Under the pieces are notes generated by a model. The model made no database searches. It worked only from the letters and a program-made list of their open reading frames with translations, and was not told the DNA's origin. This document shows positions 35,759 to 45,808 of a stretch of DNA of 64,000 nucleotides, piece by piece. A program made the position numbers and the translations under genes. The DNA is taken from contig LNKV01000009.1 in assembly GCA_001465935.1 (NCBI GenBank), positions 682,001 through 746,000 of the forward strand, read 5' to 3'. This DNA is from Clarireedia homoeocarpa. Its lineage: Eukaryota; Ascomycota; Leotiomycetes; Helotiales; Rutstroemiaceae. Positions within the stretch are counted from its first letter, which is position 1, and every line of letters starts with the position of its first letter.

Positions 35759-37379
35759 CGACGACGGGAAGATGCTGAAGGGGATCGGTACTCGTGCGTC
35801 AAAGTCCAGGTTGACGACCTTTCAATGCGAGAACACTTCTCGAATACCTTTCAGCGCGCCGAAAGGATATCACAAGAAGGATCTCTACTTCTTGATTGAA
35901 GAAGGAAGAGGGAAGAAAACGCTTGGATACGTTTCTTGACTCAACTTTCAAAAAGTCTTGAAGTTATTGCGAAAGATCGAGCAAATTGGGATTGACTGGA
36001 GGCAGGAAGCAAACGTTGCAGATACAATTGATGCGATGATGAAGTAAGTTGCAATGAAGCTGATTGGAAAGGGTGGTTTTTGAAGCTTTGTAGAAGTTTG
36101 GGAAGATGTGGGGTGGAGGCAGATGAGAAGTTGAGAAAGAGGTCCGTGTTTGTGAGGTGAGGTAAATAATAATCAGGGTGGCAGGATCTGCCCAAAAAGG
36201 TGGAAAGCAGGGGATTGCGATTTAACAGATTTTTTAATTTATTACCAAAAAATTACAGCCATCCGCTTTTCTTATTTGTTTACATTTGCATGTTGATATA
36301 GTGGCGGGCTAACGCAAAGAAGCAATTAGCCAGCTTTTGGCAGTTTACTATAGGTTGCGTCGAGACCGCGTTGCACCGTACTGTCGTACTGTCGTACTGT
36401 CGTACAGCCGTCCTGAGTTGATGGATGGCACTAAAAACGTAGTAGCCAGGTAAGCTGTCAGAAGATTGAGAAGGAGGATACGGGCTGGGGAGACAGCCAG
36501 AGAACCAACCGGCCGAACAGAGCGAATGATTTTCAGCGCTCAGTTGGGACTCATTTCAACCTACATACAGTGCGTTTTTGCCCGGTGAAACACAAGCAAC
36601 CAAGCACGTCAATCGATTGGAAAACGAGGAGCGTGTCTACGTCGATACTGTACCAATTGGTTTGTTTCTCCGGAAAAATCTGGACGGTAGAGGAATGTCA
36701 CTTCGAGTGAGTGTGATAGTCCTTCTTCTCAACCTTTCGAATTCTCGGAACCCAAGTATATCGACCATTTATGTGTCCTTGCGGCGGTGTCAACCGATAA
36801 ATTATCCACTCGCCATCGTCAATTAATCCCCGAATTACCCGTTGCGTTTCTGCCGCTGTCGTGATCGGTCTTGTCCTTCTGTCTCCATACCTCTTCGAGA
36901 AGTGGAAAATAGTGGAGCTTCGTCTTCTCACCCAGCAAGCAACAAGCCATTACAGTTACAGCAAGCACCATTCTAATCCTATTTCTCTAGGATAAGGAAT
37001 ACACTGGGCTGGGAGATACGATGGCTGGGTGGGGGTCGCCATGTTTTCTAGCTAGATAGCCTCGTGTTTGGCGGTGATCCCGTAAAACCACTTTCTGATA
37101 TAGGCCAAGTGTAAGGGATACTTTGGCACTTGAGCAAGAAATAGCTGCAGCAGATAGATTTCAAATTGGATTTTGAGGGGGAAAAGATTGGGAAGCTTCA
37201 GCTCAGCTCTTTCGTCCACTGGCAAAAGTCGGTTGATGGAACCCTTGGAACATCCCAGGACTGACTCGTGTCGTGGAGCTCGATTATTGGGCGATTCCAG
37301 CCGGAAGCGTAAGCTCTAACTCCATCGACCTTGTACTAGGAGTTACCCGAGCCTTCCATAGCCATTCCCTCCCCTCCTC

Positions 37380-37437
37380 TCTCAAGCTCTCACAGGCTCT
37401 CACAGGCTCTCCCAGGCTCTCCCAGGCTCTCACATGT
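37380..37437. repeat. 10-bp tandem repeat
   Basis: Five or so units of CTCACAGGCT/CTCCCAGGCT. Confidence 0.8.
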
Positions 37438-38362
37438 AAAGGCAGACGCAAGTCATCCTCAATCTCATCTGCCTACGCAGCGCGCACGCAGCGAGTGGGA
37501 AATTACGAAGATCTAGAAGCTTCGGGATGGGTCAAACATGGCCGTCAATCAATCAATTCGATTGGGTTTCAGTCCATTGAGGATGCTTCCCAGATGTTGT
37601 GATACCAGAGTTGAGTCAATGGAGACGAATTGATCACGCCCAGTGCGATGGATGTCTTCCAATCATCCGAGGTCGTTCTCAATTGGTATTCCTCCTGTAT
37701 CACCTTTCTTGCAAGTTGCAACGCAACAAACAGCACAGCTATCCGGTTGCCCCCGCGTTGCCATAGCAAACAAGCAAACCCGACCAAGCGTCGATAGATT
37801 CATTTCCCTTACTCCGTGCACCCCCAGCTCTTTTCTTCCTCGGCTCCCTCGTCCCCTTGTCTCGCCTTTTTCCCTCCCAAGTACTTTTTAGTACGAGTAC
37901 ACTCAGCACGGCTCCCAGCTCCCGTCCGAGCTTAGTCCCGCGGCCAAGATCGCGCTAGCTCCCACAGCTCCACATAAATCCCCACTATTGTTCTCCGCAC
38001 ACTTTGCTTGGCGCGAGCACTCCATGGTTTCGCTTTTATTGAGCTGAGCTGAAGTGACGGGTCAAAGTCAAAAGGAAATTGAAGAGAATTGCATGAAACG
38101 ACTTCAAACACCGAAACCTGCAAATCATGGCCGTAAGTCGGCAAGAAATTGATAATCAGCCCCCAATCGGCCCAATCGGGTATTGGCGCTGGTTCGGCAA
38201 TTGGTGCATTTGGGGTGGCTGGCCGTCCGATTGGTTGGGATGGCTCTGCTGCACTATGGATGGAGGATGGATGTATGCACTATGCGCTCGGAGCTTCCGT
38301 TTCTTTTTCCTTTCATTTCTTTTCCTACCCGTATCCTTTCCTTTTTCTCTGGTGCTGCTTGC

Positions 38363-38441
38363 TGCGTGTTGCGTGTTGCGTGTTGCGTGTTGCGTGTTGC
38401 GTGTTGCGTGTTGCGTGTTGCGTGTTGCGTGTTGCGTGTTG
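38363..38441. repeat. 7-bp minisatellite, about eleven copies
   Basis: Near-perfect TGTTGCG/GCGTGTT units. Seven is not a multiple of three, so all three frames on each strand read through it; the long Cys-Val-Leu-Arg frames here are artefacts. Confidence 0.92.
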
Positions 38442-40092
38442 CGCGTTGTGCTCAGTTCCGAGGTCCATCTCGTGAATGAACCAACCCCGCCCGCCCTGGC
38501 CGACGCCGAAGAGTGGCTGGGATGAACATGCGACACAAGCTATGACCTTTTCCCTACCTCGTGCTTTTTCTCGTCTCGACGAAGTAACTCCGCTGCACGG
38601 ACTAGAGCTCCAGCCATCAGCAATTCGGTGCGAAGTGCGGAAGTACATAGTAAATTAATCAATAAACAAATAAACAAAGCTCGGTTGACAGGTAAACACG
38701 GTGGTCGGGAAATTGTCTCACCGAGTTCATGTCCTGCCAGCCATGGCACTGCCTGGTAACTCATTGTATGAAGTGTACAAAGGTACTTGCGTGCTCTCTG
38801 TGGATGGGGCTCAACAAGCGGTGGTGGCGGCGGTGATGGTGGGGAGAAGAGTCCCAGTTTTTAAACTTGCCTTCTTCCCGCCTGTACCATGTAGTCGGTC
38901 TACGTTGTTGTACGAAGTACACGACTTCACTTTGCGGACATCACCATTACTGCTGTCATTCAGATGGAGCTTTACTTTACGCGTTGTCAAGACATCATCA
39001 CTTACCGGAGTGCTCGTTTGGACTGCTTTACTGCTGTCATCAAAATGACCCAATTCAGTGCGCAAACAACATCTCCCAACCTTGATTGAACCACGTTGGT
39101 GGTTACTTGTCGTGAGCTCTACGTTCACGTGCCAGTCACATCACACATCGTGGATGCAGAAAGCTGTTTGCGTCTTTGCCAACCGTGGCTCAAATCAAGA
39201 TGTATTGCTACATCTGCAAAGCGCGACTCCAGGGTCGCTCTTTTGGGAAACCCCTCGAAGCTGAACTGAACTACGAAGCAGTAGGTGAGTTTGAGGTTTG
39301 GTAGCACGGTGATACACAACGATACTTCATTTGGAGCGTCACTATTGACAGCATTGCCGTGCAAATGGTTGTCACTGGCTCGATAGATGTAAGTTATGTG
39401 GAGGTAGAGTTCCTTCTGGAATTTTCCATCTGAGTCTTAGAGCTGTCGATCTGGAAACCTAACAAACAGGTCGTCGCCTCTTGTGTAGCATTAATCCGGC
39501 ATTGCGGCTTGGTTGTTGACTTGTTTTGGGTTCTTGGAGCAGAAGCAGGCTTCATCAAGCAAACCTCAAGCAAACCTCAAGCAACCATCAAGCAACCATC
39601 AAGCAAACCTGATTTTATTGCCTCTGATCGAATGCTCGTTGTTTCATGCGAGTAGGCCATCCTCTCCCCCCCTCTCTCTCTGTACTAAGCCAAACCAACT
39701 TCGAGCCGGTGCTTGATCCAATGACCCTCAGCAGATCTTGATTGCCACCTCGTTTGGGTTTGACTTGTAGCAAAGCCGGTGTTCTTCCTACAAGGCTACA
39801 AGGCTACAAGGCAGATTTCTATGACTCCGAGTATCATCATCAATGGTGCGGTGATTGTAAGGCTTTTTCGATAAGTTCGTGATGGCTGTATCTATAGCAC
39901 CGTTTATTCATCCACCCAATCACATACCCTGGTATAGCTTTTGACAAGCGTTCAATATGCAGCATAAGGCTGCATCTTTCTTCGTCTCGCTTCTCGCTAA
40001 TGTTCAATCTTGTCTTGATATTCAGCCAGCTTTCTCGAAGATCACACCTTCAACTTCAACTTCAACTTTCATGCACTTTGATTGGCATCGCC

Positions 40093-43000
40093 ATGGATCC
40101 ATTCAGTGCTTTGGGTGTGGCCGCAAGCATCATTGCTTGTATTCAGCTTTCTCAGTCTCTTTTGAAAAAGCTGGGCCCTTCAGCACACAAGACGGGGGAT
40201 TTGAAACTTATCTTGCGTACCATGATGCAATTTCGCAAAGCTTATGAGACATTGAAGGAGTATACAGAACTCGACGAAAGCGAAGAAATTCGACTTACGA
40301 CTTTCAAGCAAGTTGAAGAGCCACTGAGAGAGTGTAAAGATATTATTGACACCGTCATCGAGAGGCTGAAGAAGAACACTTTTCTCAAGCAATGGGTTAC
40401 CGGAAGCGCCTGGGATCACAAGGTACAAAATGCATGTCTCGATTGAATGAGGTCAGACTCCTACTCGACATGGCAATGCAAAGTGATCAACTGTAAGCCA
40501 ATGACAAGACTCAAAGGCACGCCTGAACTAAATATTCGACAGTAAGGTTATTTCAGCGGTGGAGGATTATGCTAGGAGTATTGCATCTGAGGTGCGAGAT
40601 CTGAGATCTGATTTCTCGGAATACACGCGTGTTGTGTCAAGTATGCATGATGTGGTTGTTAGTACAGAAAACAGGATGTCGACTTTACAAGATATTGAGG
40701 CGAACCGAGCTCATGGTCTATTACTATTAATCACCTGCTTGTCTCTATTTTGTTAACGAGCCAACAGACGAAAAACGACGATCACTGCTACAGTGGCTAT
40801 CCAAGACCGACCCGACAATAAACCACCAAGTTGCGAAGAAAGCGTGCATACGCGGAACTGGTTCATGGTTACTTCAAAGCTTAGAATACCAGAGATGGAA
40901 GATAAACAAAAAGTCTTTTCTTTGGCTGCAAGGATTACCTGGAGCTGGGAAGACAGTTTTATGGTAGAAGACTGCTCATATTTCTTGACTCCTTTCATTC
41001 GCTAACATTGATATAGCTCAACCGTGGTCGAAGATGTGAAGGATTTTTGCAGTTCAGACTCCAGTCACCTCGTAGCCTTTTATTATTTCTCTTTCAGCAA
41101 CTCTGAAAAGCAAAACACTGTCAATTGTCTCCGCTCAATCATAGCGCAATTTGTCAAGCAGAGCGATAACGCTTTCTATGCGGCTAAGACATTATATAAT
41201 GATACTGTAGACTTTGAACCCCAGCTTGGCACGCTAAAGGCTATGCTAAGAGCAATCATCGCGGCCCATGGCTGTATTTTTATTATCGCAGATGCCTTGG
41301 ATGAGTGTCCTGGGGACACAGCGGCACAAAACGAACGAGAATTGGTCTGCGAAACCCTCGGAGAAATTATTTCCTGGCAACTTGATTCTTTGCATCTTAT
41401 GGTCACGAGTCGCAAGATAGCCGACCTGGAATCCATGATCGATGAGATTCCAGGTGTTGTAACCGTCCTCATACAAAATAGCGACGTTGACGCTGACACG
41501 CGTCTTTATGTAACATCGGAGCTCGAAAAGGACAAGAAGTTGAGGTCATGGTCGCCTGATATTAGGACTGAAATCGAGACCACATTAGCACAAGGGGCAA
41601 ATGGAATGTGAGTTGAACTATAAACTTCTGCTCCTCCTTCTCCTAATTCAGCTGTTTCTCAGGTTTAGATGGGTTTCCTGTCAACTCGAAATGTTGAAGA
41701 GGTGTATTACGCCAGCACAAGTCCGGAGATCTCTAAAGTGTTTGCCCAAAACCTTGTATAGCACCTACGAACGAATGCTAGCAGAGATCAACGAGGAATA
41801 CACTGATATGGCCATTACTGCACTCAAATGGCTGGTGATTGCCGAGAGGCCATTAATCCTCCATGAATTGGCTGAAGCTGTCGCTTTAGGTCTAGATCCA
41901 CGAGCAGATTTTGACATTGATAATCGCTTATCGGATCATACTGATATTCTTCGAATTCTGGGCAGCTTGATAGCAGTCGATGTTGATTCAGATGCCGATT
42001 TCTATCTTGATTTTGATACTGATTCCGATGATGATCCCGGTACTGATCCCGATGCTGGTTCTGACGCTGATCCCGATGCTGGATCACGCAAAGTAGGATT
42101 GGCCCATTTCTCAGTTCGGGAATATCTTATATCTGCGCTGCCTAAGCCTTGGTCTATTAATCATTTCGACTGGGCTGATTTACATTATTTTGCTGCAAAT
42201 GCATGCTTAAACTATATCCAGTTCCTCGCATCCGGAAACTTCAATTCAGCTAGCCTCGCTTTTTATTCCAGGTATTATTGGTACGAGCACGCGCGAAAGC
42301 ACAATGGCCATGATCGCGCAAATAGTGCCAAAGTTAATGCCGGTAAGACAAGTCAGATAAAAGCATACACTCCCTTACAGATTGCCATGTCTTTTGGCAA
42401 TATGGAAGCTGTTTATGAAGCTATTCAAATAGGTTTCCGCTATAAGGATCTACCTAACCTGGACTCTGCTTTGAAGCTTGCTAAGGAGAAAGGAGACGCA
42501 TATCTGTTAGAACTACTCACATTAGTATTAATGGGAGAGGATGACGGAAACGTAATGCGGTGCCTTCTCGAGAATTCTACCCCGATACCTGATATAGATG
42601 GTCGGCCATGGTGGAGTCCGTTTTTGGAGGTGATATTGCCGTCGATAGACGATCAATCTACACGCAATCTCCGGACTAAACTGTTTGACTCGCCGGATTG
42701 GTCACCTTCGATGATATGGCATGATCCTTGGTTATATACACCTTCGCTAAGGATATTGCTGAATATCACAGCAGTGATAGCACACCTGGCATCGGCAGAA
42801 GCCCTCCATCAACTCTACGAAGTTTACACCACCTACCTATATGATAAAACTTCCTTGATTACAATGATGTTGGCTTGGGCAGTACGCTCGTTGATTGATC
42901 CTTTAGAGAAGGTACAGCACATTCTAGGCCGGGCTGTCTCAGAAGATGTTCCTGGCCGCTCATCTTGGCTGGGTCACGTTATTGACGTGCGCGGCTCAAT

Positions 43001-43465
43001 CGAAGCCGTCATCGATACCAAAAACAAAGAAATATTCGAAAGTCTTCTTCTTGATCCTTTCCTTAGCCAGTGCATAGAATTTTTTTATCCAAGCGGAAAT
43101 TGAGCCTTCTTCAAAAACTCGTAAACCAAAGATGGAAACACGGTGTGCGATTTCTTGTGGAAAAAGGGGTAGGCCCTAATTACATTCCATATCATTACGG
43201 TCTATTCGGTTCGAAGTGGTGGATATGCCGTACGCCATTATATTTTGTGCTCAGTGATTATAAAGAGAATGTGGCACCGGAAGACGATAATGAGGAGACT
43301 GACCGTTTTATTGAAGAACTTCTCAAGCCTTTCGGCGCCGTTAGATTGGAGAAGAGACTGTCGAAGAAGAAGAGACTGACAGAAAAAGAGCTCCAGATGA
43401 ATGAATGTCAGGATGTACAAATGGTCAATGGGGTTTATTGTGAGAAACGCCCAAGTCGGTCCTAG
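40093..43465 (+). pseudogene. NACHT (STAND/NLR-type) protein gene, apparently frameshifted twice
   Basis: Intact relatives are cytoplasmic STAND NTPases of fungal self/non-self recognition. The start MDPFSALGVAASIIACIQLS is the fungal STAND N-terminal domain. Pieces join as 40093-40492, 40543-40715, 40768-40963, 41017-41607 and 41663-43465, with introns of 50-55 bp. The NACHT domain has a P-loop (GLPGAGKTVL) split by an intron and a Walker B-like IIADALDECP. Next come CLPKTLYSTYERML and ALKWLVIAERPLILHELAEAV, the winged-helix part, with an Asp-rich insert near 41985-42080. Two breaks: near 40440 the frame must change between ...KVQNACLD and NEVRLLLDMA, and at the seven-T run near 43083 the frame ends while an ankyrin-like end (KLVNQRWKHGVRFLVEKG) continues in another frame. 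Both could be sequencing errors instead. Confidence 0.7.
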
Positions 43466-44222
43466 CATCTCTCCCACTAAATATTACTAGAGAGCCAAGG
43501 GGTTGTAAGTGACAATTAGTAGTTTGTGAGAACATATTTACATGGCTATATCATACTCTGAGAAGTTCTAGTGCTGGTCGTATCTACTACAATGCGTGAT
43601 CTGTCTCCTAGCATCATCTGCAGCTGCTATACCTATTACTCCGCATCGATTAACGTCCTCGCGAGGATTTATATCTTTTCAAGAACCCCAATTCTCTGGA
43701 TTGAAAACAGCTACCGGGTAGTGAGTGCCAGGCTTGAACGAATAGAGCAGTTGGACAAAAGCATAGAGGCTTGAACACATAGCTTGATTACGCCTTGCTT
43801 AATAATTGCTTGTGTGTTTAGTTGTTTAGGGCAAACCCAATCAAAGAACCTGAGAAACACCGCAAAGAATGCGTTATTCAGCACTTATCCAGCTCGAAAT
43901 CCTGCAGCTCTTGTACTTCGTCAAATTCATTGACGAGGTTGTGTTTTTCCTTTCACAACACCGATCTCAAGGCCATTGGCGCCGAAATTTCACGTGAAGG
44001 ATTCGCGTCAAGTTCTGGTCATTCAGGTGGTCTTAAGCCTCATCCAACACCCCTACCACAGGCCTGGAATATGCTATGTTTGGGATTCGGGGTGGCCTTC
44101 GCAGCGACCTTGTTTGCAGACCCTTGAGGTGACCTGACGCGAATGTTGGGGAAAAACCTGCCATATAATGCCGTCATTGCAATCTCTCTTTCTGTATTTC
44201 TAGACATTTATTTCTTCTTATC
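43466..44222. other. Intergenic
   Basis: 3' flank of the NLR relic and promoter of the next gene. A 101-codon frame at 43822-44127 has no recognisable content. Confidence 0.4.
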
Positions 44223-45137
44223 ATGAAAGTTGTTCATTCTTCATCTTCAGTTCTTCTTCACGAAAGACCGAAAGTTCCAGGTGTTGTTGCAAATATGACT
44301 ACTGCTCAATCACCACTGCAAAGATACAAAGATATTCATGCTCTGCTCACATTCAAGGAGCCGTAAGCTCACATCCTCAGAACCAACTGGAGTCGGAGTC
44401 AATACTAACAATCACCAGACAGGACGTCGAAGCAAATGAGTTGAAATGGCAATCTTTCCTCAAAGTCCGCCATGAATCGTACCCCGCTTCCTCTCCACAA
44501 ACCAAAGAAATCACACCAGAACCCGACTCTTCTCCTAGTCCCAAGTTTCTGGCTCTCCTCGAATTGCCTGTGAAGGACACGAACAGCGAAGATACCATCG
44601 AACTTCGCCTGCAAAAAGTCTTGGCCTCAGATTGTTCGCAAGCTACTTTACAAGCGCAATTTTGCAAGGAGTTGGATATCCTTGTATCCACCGGTAAAAA
44701 TCTCGAAGACAAATGCCCAAAGGAAGAATACCAGTATCTTCGGTTCATTGAAGATATGCTTTCACTATCTGCCTTCTACCTTTCTTTCACCCATCTCGAG
44801 ACTAATGGATCAGAGTTTGCAGGTGTGTTGAAACAGGCGTTGTGGTTTGTTTCCTCACTCTCTGGTTCTCTTATACCCTCAAAGCTAACTCACTCGCAGG
44901 ACGGCGCACGAGCACGATCTTCCTCTTCTCGCCATACGTCTCCTGTCATTGACGCTCTCGCTTTATCATACATCGCCGTCCTCCCCTACTGCATCTCATT
45001 CGCTGTATCATGCAGACCTGTATGAGAAGGCGGGAGTCATCTTTCAAGAGGCGGGGCAGGAGGAGGTGGGGGAGAGGTACTTTGGGGTCGCGAAGTATAT
45101 GTGGGAGTGCTTGGGGATGGACGAGGGGGGGATCTGA
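44223..45137 (+). CDS. Conserved-looking protein of unknown function, 267 residues
   Basis: I do not recognise the family. Exons 44223-44362, 44419-44844 and 44900-45137 join in frame (introns 56 and 55 bp, clean GT..AG ends). The first exon offers two in-frame ATGs, 44223 and 44295; the second (MTTAQSPLQRYKDIHALL) looks more like a normal start and would give 243 residues. The chain seems all-helical: LRLQKVLASDC, FCKELDILVSTGKNL, YQYLRFIEDMLSLSAFYLSF, then TAHEHDLPLLAIRLLSLTLSLYH and ADLYEKAGVIFQEAGQEEVG with ERYFGVAKYMWECLGM. The last part resembles a TPR-like helical pair. No signal peptide or membrane segment. Three exons that splice perfectly and a coherent helical pattern argue for a real gene. 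Confidence 0.75.
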
Positions 45138-45808
45138 GTATGATAATTGGGCCTAAATTATCAAGATATTAACCTAACATCGGAGTTAGACAGTGGGATT
45201 ATAATCGGATGGCGTTTCAGGTGCTAGTACTTGAATCTGGCTGTATTGTTGGCGGTGTTGGCGGCGTTGGCGTATGTTGGTTGGGTTTCGGCGTAAAGGC
45301 TTGATATGGACATTCATCGCCTTGCTGGATTAATGTAAAACATAGTCTCATGAGTAATCAAATCAACTGGATCATGAAATATAAAATTCGATATATTGAG
45401 GTCTCTGATGATCCAGATGGTAGTCGGCTGGAATGGAAAAGTCCTGTGGTGGTTGGAGAACGAGACTTGGTACAACAGCACCAGCTGGACATCACTCCTT
45501 ACAACGCGATGAAGACACAAAAGCTCAGACATCTTCCGTGTGTTCCGGTTGCCAGCAGTCGATTGCATTCAGAAAGATGAAACTTGGCATAATGATGTCC
45601 AGCATTCATAAAACCAAAAACTTGAAACACACTTCCCTTTTCAGTCTCTCATATGCCACATTATTGGTTAAAGGGGATCTTACGTAAGCTATCCTTATGA
45701 CATCGGAAGCTGAGACTCGAAGGTCCCTCACCTCCATTGGATCTTGAAAAGATCCAAACAACTTCAAGGAAAAAGGGCAAGCTGTATTACCAGCAGATAC
45801 CATGAACC
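45138..45808. other. Intergenic
   Basis: Promoter space before the RabGAP gene. Nothing recognised in it. Confidence 0.4.

Larger units (their letters stand above)
34184..35821 (-). other. hex1: Open, protein-like, ATG-free upstream extension of hex1
   Basis: Two exon-like segments, 35448-35821 and 34184-35018, join across a 429-bp intron (donor GTGAGT, acceptor CTCAG; codon AG|A) and run without a stop straight into the hex1 ATG. That is up to 403 codons. The reading looks like protein: two near-identical units HHHHEHEHKHKHTELSIELP and one HHHHEHEHEHEHKHKHTELS form, a doubled RHFEASIE, and acidic/basic stretches such as ESEIDFVERQYRSRYQ and RVTETTVDPPSHS. No ATG occurs in any frame of either segment on this strand; the only ATGs lie in the intron. 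It is either a very long scanned leader or an N-terminal extension begun at a non-ATG codon or at an exon I could not find. Confidence 0.7.
35822..40092. other. Intergenic with minisatellites (about 4.3 kb)
   Basis: The left end (to about 36.2 kb) is pyrimidine-rich on the minus strand and probably hex1 promoter or leader. Further on are short tandem repeats: CGTACTGT at 36377-36405, a 10-bp CAGGCTCTC(A/C) unit at about 37380-37437, a 7-bp TGTTGCG array at about 38363-38441, a CAAGCAAACCT-type repeat at about 39555-39608 and CTACAAGG at about 39788-39812. No supported gene. Confidence 0.55.

Noticed and set aside
38127..38648. Open frames with Cys-Val-Leu-Arg or Asn-Thr-Gln-His-Ala-Thr-Arg repeats
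   Set aside because: Produced by the 7-bp TGTTGCG array, which reads through in every frame.
40384..40450. A short intron to explain the frame change in the NLR gene
   Set aside because: The only GT..AG pair that restores frame (from GTTACC to AATGAG) has no branch site or pyrimidine tract and removes sequence that reads as family-like protein.
43822..44127. 101-codon frame before the unknown 267-residue gene
   Set aside because: No domain, splice continuation or coding pattern.
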